Part shown: piece by piece, positions 54,888 to 64,000 of the stretch
How the letters are laid out: each line of letters begins with the position of its first letter
How positions within the stretch are numbered: position 1 is the stretch's first letter
Assembly (NCBI GenBank): GCA_030141605.1
Contig: JAQGDQ010000905.1
Span: 1-64,000 of the forward strand
Source: Tubiluchus corallicola
Lineage: Eukaryota > Priapulida > Priapulimorpha > Priapulimorphida > Tubiluchidae
Reading direction: 5' to 3'
DNA: 64,000 nucleotides
The notes under the pieces: model-generated
What the model saw: only the letters and a program-made list of their open reading frames with translations
Told to the model about the DNA's origin: nothing
Database searches by the model: none
Translations under genes and position numbers: made by a program

Positions 54888-55018
54888 TGTTACAACTTTT
54901 ACTTGGTTGCCCCTCTCATCGGGACCGGTTTGAAGACCTCACTAAATCATTCAATCGGTAGGAGCAACGGGCGGTGTGCACAAAGGGCAGGGACGTAATC
55001 AACACGAGCTTATGACTA
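54888..55018 (-). pseudogene. 18S rRNA 3'-end fragment, antisense, deleted inside
   Basis: The + strand reads CTTGTTACAACTTTTACTT, then ACCTCACTAAATCATTCAAT, CGGTAGGAGCAACGGGCGGT and CAAAGGGCAGGGACGTAATC, then CACGAGCTTATGACT. This is the reverse complement of the conserved 3' end of eukaryotic 18S rRNA. The variable segment between the first two blocks is shortened and several conserved bases have changed, so it is a pseudogene fragment of about 130 bp. Confidence 0.85.
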
Positions 55019-55574
55019 TTAGTATAATCAGTCAGTATTCTGTGGTATGGTAGTGCACATCCGACAAGAAGGCATATTTATAGAAATATTATGTATACAC
55101 ATGCGCAGACTGTGAGACACTTTTTAAAACTTGTCTGGAATGAAAACTTCCGTACTACAGGTCTTGAAGAAGTTCCTGAAAATATGTTAAAGCTCTGGAT
55201 TATGTTTGTTGTACCTGGTCAAATAAATTTAGGCATGTTATGCAATTTCGAGGAGAAAATGTCGAAATGCAGAATGTAAGCCATTGACAATGCCTTCGGA
55301 GACTGGTGTGGTATGGTTAGTTTTGGTTAGTGTGTCCTCTTTCCTGTGTATAAGGTTCTATCATAGGAACAAGAGCTGACGACGCTAAGTTTTGTCACTT
55401 GAAATGGACCCGCTCGAAGCCTCGCCTGGTGTAAAAGCACAGGACCAGTAATGTACAGTCTGCTTGAACGACTAGGTAAGACAGGATGTTTCTTTGGTGT
55501 GTGATGTGTTAATGTTATTATATTACTGTTACAACAAGCACTGTTATTCTTTTTTCACTGTGTATGTGTATATT
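55019..55574. other. No gene seen
   Basis: A 62-codon + ORF (55091-55279) is unrecognised. Nothing else noted. Confidence 0.5.
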
Positions 55575-56040
55575 TTTAGGTGCTGCCATCTATGAACTAA
55601 TCCTTTTACATTTTACTAGCTAAACTCACCCCTAGTATGATTGTACGGTCCAGTGAATATTCACTGGATCTCTCCCTATTTTACAGTAATGGTTTTTGTG
55701 AAGCCAAGTTTGCACAATTACCTATACCTATATATACTGACTGGATTTACTTTCTAGTCGCTGTCTCACTCTCAATGCAGTGCAGAAGTCGTGTTACACA
55801 ACTGTCTCACTACACAGCTGTCTAACGCGCACTCTCAGTGCAGTGCAGCAGTCGTGATACTCATGTCACTTACTGTCTAACTCTCAGTGATCAGTGCAGG
55901 ACACTCTTGTTCTCAGTGTTCAGTGTAGCAGTCATTCTACATATGTGCATGTAGTCTAATAAACACTTTTCAGTTTTGTGCAGATATGTAGTATAGTGTT
56001 TTATTCTTTTGTGATTCATCTACGACCTCAAACATGACTT
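55575..56040 (+). mobile_element. LTR-like relative of the BEL/Pao LTR
   Basis: It shares GGTGCTGCCATCTATG, GGTCCAGTGAATA, CTCTCCCTATTTTA, TATACTGACTG and AATAAACACTTTTC with 49788-50184 in the same order, and both are followed by ATGACTTTCACA. Internal CAGTGCAG repeats are expanded. Divergence is too high for a pair of LTRs from one insertion. Confidence 0.65.
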
Positions 56041-56426
56041 TCACAGTGTATGCGGCACATTTGCCTTGAAAGCAGGAGTGAGAGTGAAAGGAGTGAAACA
56101 GAAAAGCAAAAGCTGAAAATGTAGACAAGAATGACAGACAGTGATTCAAGTTCTGAATTTGAGCTACCAGGTAATCCAGCTTTTGCAACTTCAAGGTATA
56201 AAAAATAAACGCTATTTTTCATATAGGAGTGGAAAAAGTAATAAGCAACACGAGTGTTACTTTGTTTCTTCCTTTTTATAAATTTCTCACCATATCATAA
56301 GTTGGCGATTTTGTTCACTGTGTAGGACCTGAATTCAACCTGCAGTGTCAGTTTGTAATTTTGTATAATGCCTGTTAGCGTCACTGCAATGTAATGTTTT
56401 TCAATGCGGTGAAAAAGTGAAAAACG
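56041..56426 (+). other. Short ORF after LTR-like sequence
   Basis: A small frame at about 56130-56207 (MTDSDSSSEFELPG start) looks like the acidic N-terminus of a transposon protein but stops after 25 codons. Not assigned. Confidence 0.3.
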
Positions 56427-57692
56427 GCAAAGGTGAAATCATAACACTGTATGAAAACAGTACACAAAAGGTTTACACCAACATTGAGCAAGTGACCAGC
56501 CACCTAAAGCCTGGTGAAATCATAACACTGTATGAAAGCAGTGCACAAAAGATTTACATCAACATTGACCAAGTGACCAGCCACCTAAAGCCTGGTGAAA
56601 TCATAACACTGTATGAAAACAGTACACAAAAGGTTTAAATCGACATTGACCAAGTGACCAGCCACCTAAAGCCTAGTGAAATCATAACACTGTATGAAAA
56701 CAGTACACAAAGGTTTACATCAACATTGAGCAAGTGACCAGCCACCTAAAGCCTGGTGAAATCATAACACTGTATGAAAGCAGTGCACAAAAGGTTTACA
56801 TCAACATTGAGCAAGTGACCAGCCACCTAAAGCCTGGTGAAATCATAACACTGTATGAAAGCAGTGCACAAAAGATTTACATCAACATTGACCAAGTGAC
56901 CAGCCACCTAAAGCCAGGTGAAATCATAACACTGTATGAAAGCAGTACACAAAAGGTTTACATCGACATTGACCAAGTGACCAGCCACCTAAAGACTGGT
57001 GAAATCATAACACAGTATGAAAGCAGTACACAAAAGGTTTACATTAACATTGACCAAGTGACCAGCCACCTAAAGCCTGGTGAAATCATAACACTGTATG
57101 AAAACAGTACACAAAAGGTTTACATCGACATTGACCAAGTGACCAGCCACCTAAAGCCTGGTGAAATCATAACACTGTATGAAAGCAGTACACAAAAGGT
57201 TTACATCGACATTGACCAAGTGACCAGCCACCTAAAGCCTGGTGAAATCATAACACTGTATGAAAACAGTACACAAAAGGTTTACATCGACATTGACCAA
57301 GTGACCAGCCACCTAAAGCCTGGTGAAATCATAACACTGTATGAAAGCAGTACACAAAAGGTTTACATGGACATTGAGCAAGTGACCAGCCACCTAAAGC
57401 CTGGTGAAATCATAACACTGTATGAAAGCAGTACACAAAAGGTTTACATCGACATTGACCAAGTGACCAGCCACCCAAAGCCTGGTGAACTCATAACACT
57501 GTATGAAAGCAGTACACAAAAGGTTTACATCGACATTGACCAAGTGACCAGCCACCTAAAGCCTGGTGAAATCATAACACTGTATGAAAGCAGTACACAA
57601 AAGGTTTACATCGACATTGACCAAGTGACCAGCCACCTAAAACCTGGTGAAATCATAACACTGTATGAAAACAGTGCACAAAAGGTATATAT
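56427..57692 (+). repeat. 81-bp minisatellite with 27-residue coding period
   Basis: About 15 to 16 units with GGTGAAATCATAACACTGTA and CAAGTGACCAGCCACCTAAA. A frame of 342 codons is open from 56734, each unit giving PGEIITLYESSTQKVYIDI. Earlier units contain a stop (near 56637) and a one-base deletion (near 56709), which argues against a protein-coding role. Confidence 0.95.
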
Positions 57693-57769
57693 ATGTATAA
57701 ATATGTCACTTACTGTACCGAGTACACAATTGTGGTATTTAATTGTCAGTCTACTACACTAAAGTACTG

Positions 57770-58560
57770 ATTTAGTCTATGCTGCCATTTACACTCTAAT
57801 TGTACAAAGTTTGTCAGAGAGAGACTTTTTGTTTCTAAATATTGTTTCCCATTGCTTTTAGAGATAGTCATTAATCAGAGTAATTAGGTTTTATGTTAAT
57901 CTCATATTATTAATTTCATGTTTTAATTCTGGTTCTAACTCTCTTATTCATATTTAAATAGAGAAAAATTATAACACAGCTTTCTGTTAACCAATAATCT
58001 TTATTCTGCTATCAAAGAAGCCAAGTAGACTTTGATTTTGGTTTAACTAGTAGTCTGTAGAGTATAGCAGACCTTTCCATTTATGGTTTGTATGCATGAA
58101 TGTCATGTACCTTCCAATAGGAACTTGTATGTCTGGTCATGTGATTACAGCTTTATTCTCTCAGGAATGCAAGTTCCAGTTGATCTAGAGACAGCATTGA
58201 GAAAGGATGCAAATTTTCTACTGTAAAATATCATATGGCTAACTTTATGACTGTTTGTTCAATTTATGGTCTGTGAACATTGTAGTTTTACAATAAAATG
58301 ATTGTAAATTTCTACATCTGGTGTTGAAACCCGGGAAGTTCTGAGGATCAAAAGACAGCAATGTTAAAGGTTATGTTCTTGAGTGCAAGGTTTTCTCAGT
58401 AAATTGTTTGTTGCTTTTAAGCCACTGTGTGTGGAGAGAATTTTTATGGCAATGAAACAAGTTATACAGTTATACAGTTATTCTACATTCCACCATCATC
58501 TGTGAATGTTGTATACGTTTTACAATAAAATGATTGCAAATTTCTACATCTGGTGCCCAT
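57770..58560 (+). mobile_element. Two related LTR-end-like sequences
   Basis: TTTTACAATAAAATGATTG followed by AAATTTCTACATCTGGTG occurs near 58287-58325 and again near 58518-58556. The first is followed by TTGAAACCCGGGAAG, similar to a tRNA primer-binding site. They may be the 3' ends of decayed LTRs. Confidence 0.4.
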
Positions 58561-59110
58561 TGTCCTCACACATTTTTAAGTTTTGGAATAACAGCTTTCT
58601 AATATCCAAGACTAACACAGTTCTGTGTGTCATAATTATTGGTCATTCCAAATTACTGGTGAAAGCTGCTAGGTCAGTGAAGAGGATATAACAGTGTCTT
58701 TAAGGTTTGTCAAATTAATACACAAATGAGCATAATTCTGAAACCTTAAGGAAACATGGGTAAATCTAATCCTAGCTAAAAATTCAAACACATTAGTATC
58801 TCATTCAACCTCCAATGTAGGAAAAGTTGAACACAATTGTATAAAAAAGTTTTTTTATCACAGGAAATTGCAGAGCAACAGGTGATGTATTGCAGTTACA
58901 GTAGAAAACAGAATATCTAAGCAAACTGTATTCCATCAACCATAAATAATAACTTATGAGGAGAACTGACTAGTTACTTAACAAAATGGAGCTACAAGCA
59001 GTGTCATAAATGCACTTTACAATGTACAGAGCAGCCCAAGCAGTGCTGACTCTGTAAACAGTTGCCAAGCCATTTTCACACTGTTTAATCCTATAAAAAA
59101 TCTAGCAACC
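58561..59110. other. No gene seen, dispersed repeat at right end
   Basis: From about 59030 the sequence resembles 49235-49330. Confidence 0.5.
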
Positions 59111-59124
59111 ATGGGATATCTGAA

Positions 59125-59735
59125 ACAAGGGACTATCAGCTGTTCAGCAAAACAAAACAAAGGACTACCAGCTGTTCAGCAAAACAAAACAAAAGACTAT
59201 CAGCTGTTCAGCAAAACAAAACAAAGGACCAACAGCTGTCCAGCAAAACAAAACAAAGGACTATCAGCTGTTCAGCAAAACAAAACAAAGGACTATCAGC
59301 TGTTCAGCAAAACAAAACAAAGGACCAACAGCTGTCCAGCAAAACAAAACAAAGGACTATCAGCTGTTCAGCAAAACAAAACAAAGGACTATCAGCTGTT
59401 CAGCAAAACAAAACAAAGGACCAACAGCTGTCCAGCAAAACAAAACAAAGGACTATCAGCTGTTCAGCAAAACAAAACAAAGGACTATCAGCTGTTCAGC
59501 AAAACAAAACAAAGGACCAACAGCTGTCCAGCAAAACAAAACAAAGGACTATCAGCTGTTCAGCAAAACAAAACAAAGGACTATCAGCTGTCCAGCAAAA
59601 CAAAACAAAGGACTATCAGCTGTCCAGCAAAACAAAACAAAAGACTATTAGCTGTTCAGCAAAACAAAACAAAAGACTATCAGCTGTTCAGCAAAACAAA
59701 ACAAAAGACTATCAGCTGTTCAGCAAAACATTACT
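59125..59735 (+). repeat. 32-bp minisatellite with three-unit period
   Basis: About 19 units around CAGCTGTTCAGCAAAACAAA. In the centre the order is ACTATCAGCTGTTC twice and then ACCAACAGCTGTCC, repeated four times (96-bp higher-order unit). The 216-codon ORF through the array is an artefact. Confidence 0.95.
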
Positions 59736-59745
59736 GTGTTGTTTT

Positions 59746-60211
59746 GTCAGAGAGTCTGTAAGACTGTGAGAGTCTACAGAGCAACATGTCACATAATGTA
59801 TTGGAAGCATGAAATGTGCTGTGCTGCCATTAAGTGCAGCAGTGTAGTATCTTCAGCAAGAAAGCAGTGTCATAAACAACACTTTGCAGTGTACAGTGCA
59901 GTGCAAGTGGTGCTGACTGTAAAACCTTGCAAAGCTGTTTTTCACTTAACCCAAACAAATGTCTTGCAACAGCAAGTGAAACAATTGAAGCTATTCTGCT
60001 CTACTCTGATTAGGATGCTGAGGAAGCGGAACTAGATAAAGTTTTGGGACCGAAACTAGTGCTTTCTGTTTTGCTTCCATTCTGGTAAAGCTGTTCCTGT
60101 AAGCAATGGAAAAGTACTTGATTAAAGCCATGCGAAAAATTCATAAAATTTTCCGGAAATATCCTTGCAATTTTAAGCAATAAATCAGCTCTGCAAATGA
60201 GCATCCTCTTA
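59746..60211. other. No gene seen
   Basis: It includes a partial repeat of the 58980-59080 sequence (CAGTGTCATAAA and CTTTGCAGTGTACAG near 59866-59900). Confidence 0.45.
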
Positions 60212-61230
60212 ACCCCTTCAGGACCGCACCATTCAAAATAGGTCTTATAACACCCACGACCTTTTTGCTACTGTATATAACTAGATGATTCAAGAGCTAA
60301 GGCTTCACAAAGTTGAAAAAACTGATTTTTTTCTTATAAGTTTAAAGTATGGTACCAGCATGTGTATGGTGTCCACAAAATTGGCTGCATATGGTACATC
60401 ATTGGGTAGAGAATTCATTGCACTATCATAACTGTATCATAACTGGGCACCTTGTTGACAGATGGCACTTCCATGTTCATTAATGTAAAGGTTCTGTCAC
60501 ATAAGCGAATACCTTAGTTTCAATTAAAAAATTTCTTATTAGCAGCATAACGAACAATCCGATGTATTGCTAGACTGGCAGTGTACTGCTATTTAACTAA
60601 TATATTGCATTATTTCTACTATCATTTGACGAAAAATTAGACTGGCGAAATGATGAGCTGTGCCTTGGCGAAAATGACCACACCCTCAAAATTTCAGATT
60701 AAAAAATATTGTGATCTGTGTATGGACACATGTTCAGAGACACAATGAGGAAAATGAGCAAATGATCTATACAGCTATAGACCAGCAAACAAAATAGGTA
60801 ATGGAGTAATACAGATCCAGATACAGATTTTTCCAATCAAATGTAGATGATGGTAACTTGAAAAGGGACAAAAAAATGCCTACAGAAAAGGGTATTGTTT
60901 GTAGTGAGTATTCATATAGTCAGTAGTCTGAGATTGTGGTTGTTAGTGTGTTAGAATTGTTTTTGTTGGTGCTTGCTTTGATGAGTTTTCAAAAGTGGTA
61001 AAGTTTTCAACGTACTTTCTCATGTGCTTGTTATTGGTTAGGTAGCTAATGTTATGTAATGTAAGCTTTATTTTTTGTTTCAGTGGAGTTGTCATCTTGT
61101 TTTGTCTTTGTTGACACCAATTGTTATGGAGCTTAACTCTTTAAAATAAGGTATTTCATTTTATTGCTTATTTTAATTTGGTTGATTTGATATCATTGTG
61201 AAGTGTTTGTTCGTGTGACTGTTTGTAGTT
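60212..61230. other. Dispersed repeat head and AT-rich sequence
   Basis: TTAACCCCTTCAGGACCGC at 60209-60227 with the following 60 bp resembles 17940-18010 and has the look of a TTAA-targeting transposon end. A CTCF-core-like AGATGGCACT lies at 60460-60469. No gene. Confidence 0.45.
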
Positions 61231-61292
61231 AAAGTAATTGTGAGGTTACATTATTGTGATGATGAATTTGTTCTTTAATTAGGGATGAGGAG

Positions 61293-61889
61293 TTGTTGTC
61301 TGGGCTGCTTAGGGATTTGAAGTCGGGAGGAGAACGGGATTCTGGGTTTTCCATGTCATCAGGAGTCGAAAGAGGATCATCGCGCAGGGTCCGTGGCGGG
61401 TTAGCTGACAAGGAGAATGGAACTGGTAACTTATTTAATTATTTCAATAAAGAGGGTCTCACAGGTCAAGTTGTGATGCAGAAGTCATCTTCTTTGTCGG
61501 TTCGGGAAAGTTTGTCAGTTAAAAGACATCCTAAAATTGTTTCGGCAAAGGATGGTTATCAAAATTTGGGTACAGTTAGTGTAGTTGGTGCTAGTGGTAG
61601 CAAGCGTTCTCCTCCTTCTGTGTGTTCGTCTTCGGGATTTTTAGGTGAGAGAGCAGGTAACCAAAGGATAGTGTCTCGTTATAATTCTAAAACAGGTTCG
61701 TTGGAGTTAAGGCCGAAAAATCCTGCAATATCCTATGATGATCATAATGAAATTGTGTCATTTGATGAGGGTGGTTCAGTAGAAAAGCCAACGGGGGAGG
61801 TTAGTAAGAGGGGTGTGGGGAGTTTGCGCAAATCTGGGTTAGTTAGTAAGAGTAGGGCATTTTTCTTAATTAATCTTAATTCTTCTTAG
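61293..61889 (+). pseudogene. Penelope-like element, copy 2, first ORF
   Basis: 198 codons, Ser/Gly/Lys-rich, with DKENGTGNLFNYFNKEG and KTGSLELRPKNPAISYDD. Its middle is conserved with copy 1 at 51825-52340, so this ORF belongs to the element and not to a host gene. It has no domain I recognise. The frame is open upstream of the first ATG from an AG at about 61281, so it may be entered by splicing or by translation from further upstream. Confidence 0.6.
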
Positions 61890-62168
61890 CGATTTTTTTT
61901 TGCTATTCTATTTGATTGTTTTAATTTTGCATGTATGCTTTATTTTTGATGTTGTTGAGTAAATGTTGCTTATAATTGTTTTAAACAAATTTTTTACATT
62001 TTTCACAGAGTTTGCTAAGTCGTTCGGGGCTGCCTTTGTTGGAGACTGATGTGGTAGGGTCAAATTTTTTTGGTTTGGTGAGTGATTTGTTTAATGGTAG
62101 CGTGGATTCCTTTCATGTAGCGTACGAGCAGGATGTGGTAAGAAAGTATACTTCCTTTTATCGAAAGC
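61890..62168 (+). other. Spacer, possible intron of the Penelope-like element
   Basis: T-rich sequence ends in ACATTTTTCACAG at about 62009, followed by coding-looking sequence. Some Penelope-like elements are known to keep introns; whether this one does is inference. Confidence 0.35.
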
Positions 62169-64000
62169 ATGTGTTCTTTTAATGTTTTAGTGTTTTTTTA
62201 TGTAGTTGCCTTGGTCAAGTCGAGTGCTTTTTATGTGAGTGCAGTGTTAAGGCATAAGTACAATTCCGAAAGTTTAACTAATAGTTTAAGTTTTCGATGT
62301 GGTGGTGTGCTTTCTTTGGAGGATCGTGATTCCGTAGAGTCTAATGTCGACACTTTACGAAGTTTGGTTTGGCTTGAAGGGGATGCATATAGGAATTTAC
62401 ATGGTCATAAATTTATGTTGGATAAAAAAGATGGCAAGCATATACTTACCTAGATTAGTTAAGAAGAGAAATTCTGTTTCGTATGGTCGTTTATCACGAG
62501 CATTGAGATCGCTGGAGAGTTGTATTATTGATGGATATTATCGAGGCTTAAGGTCAGTTGAGCGTGATGCTGAGAAGGATCGTGTAAATAGTGGGTTAAC
62601 ATCTCTGGTTCATAATTTTACTGGCCAGAAATTAAGTAAGGAGCAAGTTGATTTTTTAAGTCAGGGCAATGGTTTTGTACCTAAAACACCTGTTCAGGTA
62701 AATAAATTAATTCAGACTTTAAAAGAATCTGTAGAGACTGCTCTGCTAAAGTATATTTTACGTTTGTTAAATATATGGAAAAAACCAGCTAGATTTACAA
62801 GAGTGGAGATACTGAGGTATTTAAGTCATCCTGATTTAGCAAAATCTGCAAAGATAGAGATTACAAATATTTTATTTAAGTTAGATAGGGAGATAAGCAG
62901 AATTGAGCATTATGGGTTAAGCACTCTAAAGGGTTCTTCAGTTTATAGAACATCTGAGATTATTAATGGTTTGAAAAAATTGGCTAGGCGTAATGGTTCA
63001 GTTATTCGCACAGCTGATAAGAATTGTGATTTTTCAGTAAATTGTTTGGAGTATTATCGCAGGGAGTATGATCGTCAGCTTTCTCAATCTTGTTATGAAA
63101 GGTGTAGCTTGAAGGTGGCTCAGGTTGTAGCGGAGTGCAGGAGTCATGTTGAGTTTTCTGTGCGAATGCATATTGCTCGGATTAAGCGTATCAAGAACTA
63201 TATTGATGTTTCTGGCAGGGAGGTTTATTTACCTAAAGTGAGCGAGGCTGATGCAGTAATATGTTCAGAAAGGAGTTGTAATGTTCCATTTAAACTGAGT
63301 TTCAGTTGAAGTGTAGGCCTAATATTACTGGCTATGATGCAGTGAATTTGGAGTTAAGTGAATTAGTTGGTAAGAAGTTAGAAAAGATAAATGAGGCATT
63401 GCTCGAGAGGACGCAGTCTGCATTTGTGGTACGGACTCTTGTTACAAATAGTTCTAGGGCGGTTGCTGTTTTGAAAACTTTGGATATCTCGCTTCGCTTG
63501 GCAATAGTGGAGTTTGACTTTGCTGAATTATATACTAATGTGAGTCATGTTGATGTACATTCTAGTGTCAAGTCAAGCTTGCTTATGTTGGGTGTTGATT
63601 TTTATGATATAGAGTCTTTTTTGCTTCTTTTGGATGAGTCCATAGATCAGAATTATTTTAGGGTGGGGATTACATATATAGGCAGGTTTCAGGTTTATTT
63701 ATGGGTTCTAAGAGTTCTCTGGCAGCTGTCAATAATGTTTTGATATTTTCTGAGTATAGGTTATATAAGGATCAATCCAATTTAATAAGCAACGTGAAGT
63801 TCTTTAAAAGGTATGTGGATTCTGGCTTAGCTTTGGTACATTTGATTATCTTTTGATGTTTTTGGATGTCATTACGCAGTATCTTTAGAAATAAAAATTG
63901 GGATTCGATCGTGCCGTATTCCTGGATTTGGAATTACGTTTGTCAGGTACTAGGGGAAGGAGGGCATTGATTTATACGCATGTGAAACCTCAGAATCCTA
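62169..64000 (+). pseudogene. Penelope-like reverse transcriptase, copy 2, runs off window
   Basis: Four frames joined by shifts or stops near 62450, 63309, 63690 and 63855. They hold the N-terminal signature LVHNFTGQKLSKEQVDFLSQ, the VIRTADKN block, VEFDFAELYTNV (palm motif A type), a LFMGSKSS stretch, then FFKRYVDSGLAL where active enzymes have YVDD, and finally VFLDLELRLS. Order and spacing fit Penelope-like reverse transcriptases. The GIY-YIG nuclease expected in most of these would lie beyond 64000. The broken frames and the YVDS mean it is inactive as it stands. Confidence 0.75.

Noticed and set aside
56734-57762. 342-codon ORF as a secreted or structural repeat protein
   Set aside because: No signal peptide or unique ends, and the flanking units of the same array contain a stop and a frame shift.
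59111-59761. 216-codon Lys/Gln-rich ORF
   Set aside because: 32-bp minisatellite; the three frames carry equivalent peptides.

Overview
The window looks like nuclear DNA of an animal, probably an invertebrate. It is AT-rich, carries split genes with GT-AG introns, and is crowded with eukaryotic mobile elements (Penelope-like, BEL/Pao, non-LTR, hAT and TTAA-flanked miniature elements, tRNA-derived SINE-like pieces). No bacterial gene, operon or CRISPR array is visible. I cannot name the species from the sequence.

Three host genes can be supported. (1) Positions 4556-18838, + strand: ten exons of a TTLL4-like tubulin polyglutamylase, from inside the catalytic domain to the stop codon; the 5' part lies outside the window or was not recognised. 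(2) Positions 27563-23576, - strand: three exons of an FBXO4-like F-box protein, convergent with the TTLL4-like gene, with one frame break and no recognised C-terminal part. (3) Positions 47301-46492, - strand: an intronless gene for a 269-residue single-pass membrane protein with a charged helical cytoplasmic tail, not recognised.

The rest is mostly repeats. By my rough addition tandem arrays (30-104 bp units plus microsatellites) cover about 20 of the 64 kb. Many sit directly against gene signals. A 50-bp array repeats the 3' splice site of one TTLL4 exon, a 60-bp array repeats a near-perfect 5' splice site in the sense direction, a 62-bp array repeats the pyrimidine tract before another exon, and a 104-bp array supplies the stop codon and a ladder of AATAAA signals for the membrane-protein gene. 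One TTLL4 exon and its flanks also exist as an inverted copy upstream (2919-3047 versus 6271-6399), so two other exons lie in the loop of a large inverted repeat.

Region by region: 1-2.4 kb, no gene; 2.4-18.8 kb, TTLL4-like gene with repeat-filled introns and a hAT miniature element; 19-23.5 kb, small transposons and duplicated segments; 23.5-27.6 kb, FBXO4-like exons; 27.6-31.2 kb, 93-bp satellite and microsatellite; 31.2-43 kb, repeats and small transposons; 43.3-46.5 kb, a textbook-looking heat-shock promoter with no heat-shock gene behind it but a 2-kb tandem array about 1 kb downstream; 46.5-47.3 kb, membrane-protein gene; 49.8-64 kb, a graveyard with an internally deleted BEL/Pao element, two Penelope-like copies, an antisense 18S rRNA fragment, LTR-like pieces and coding-looking minisatellites.
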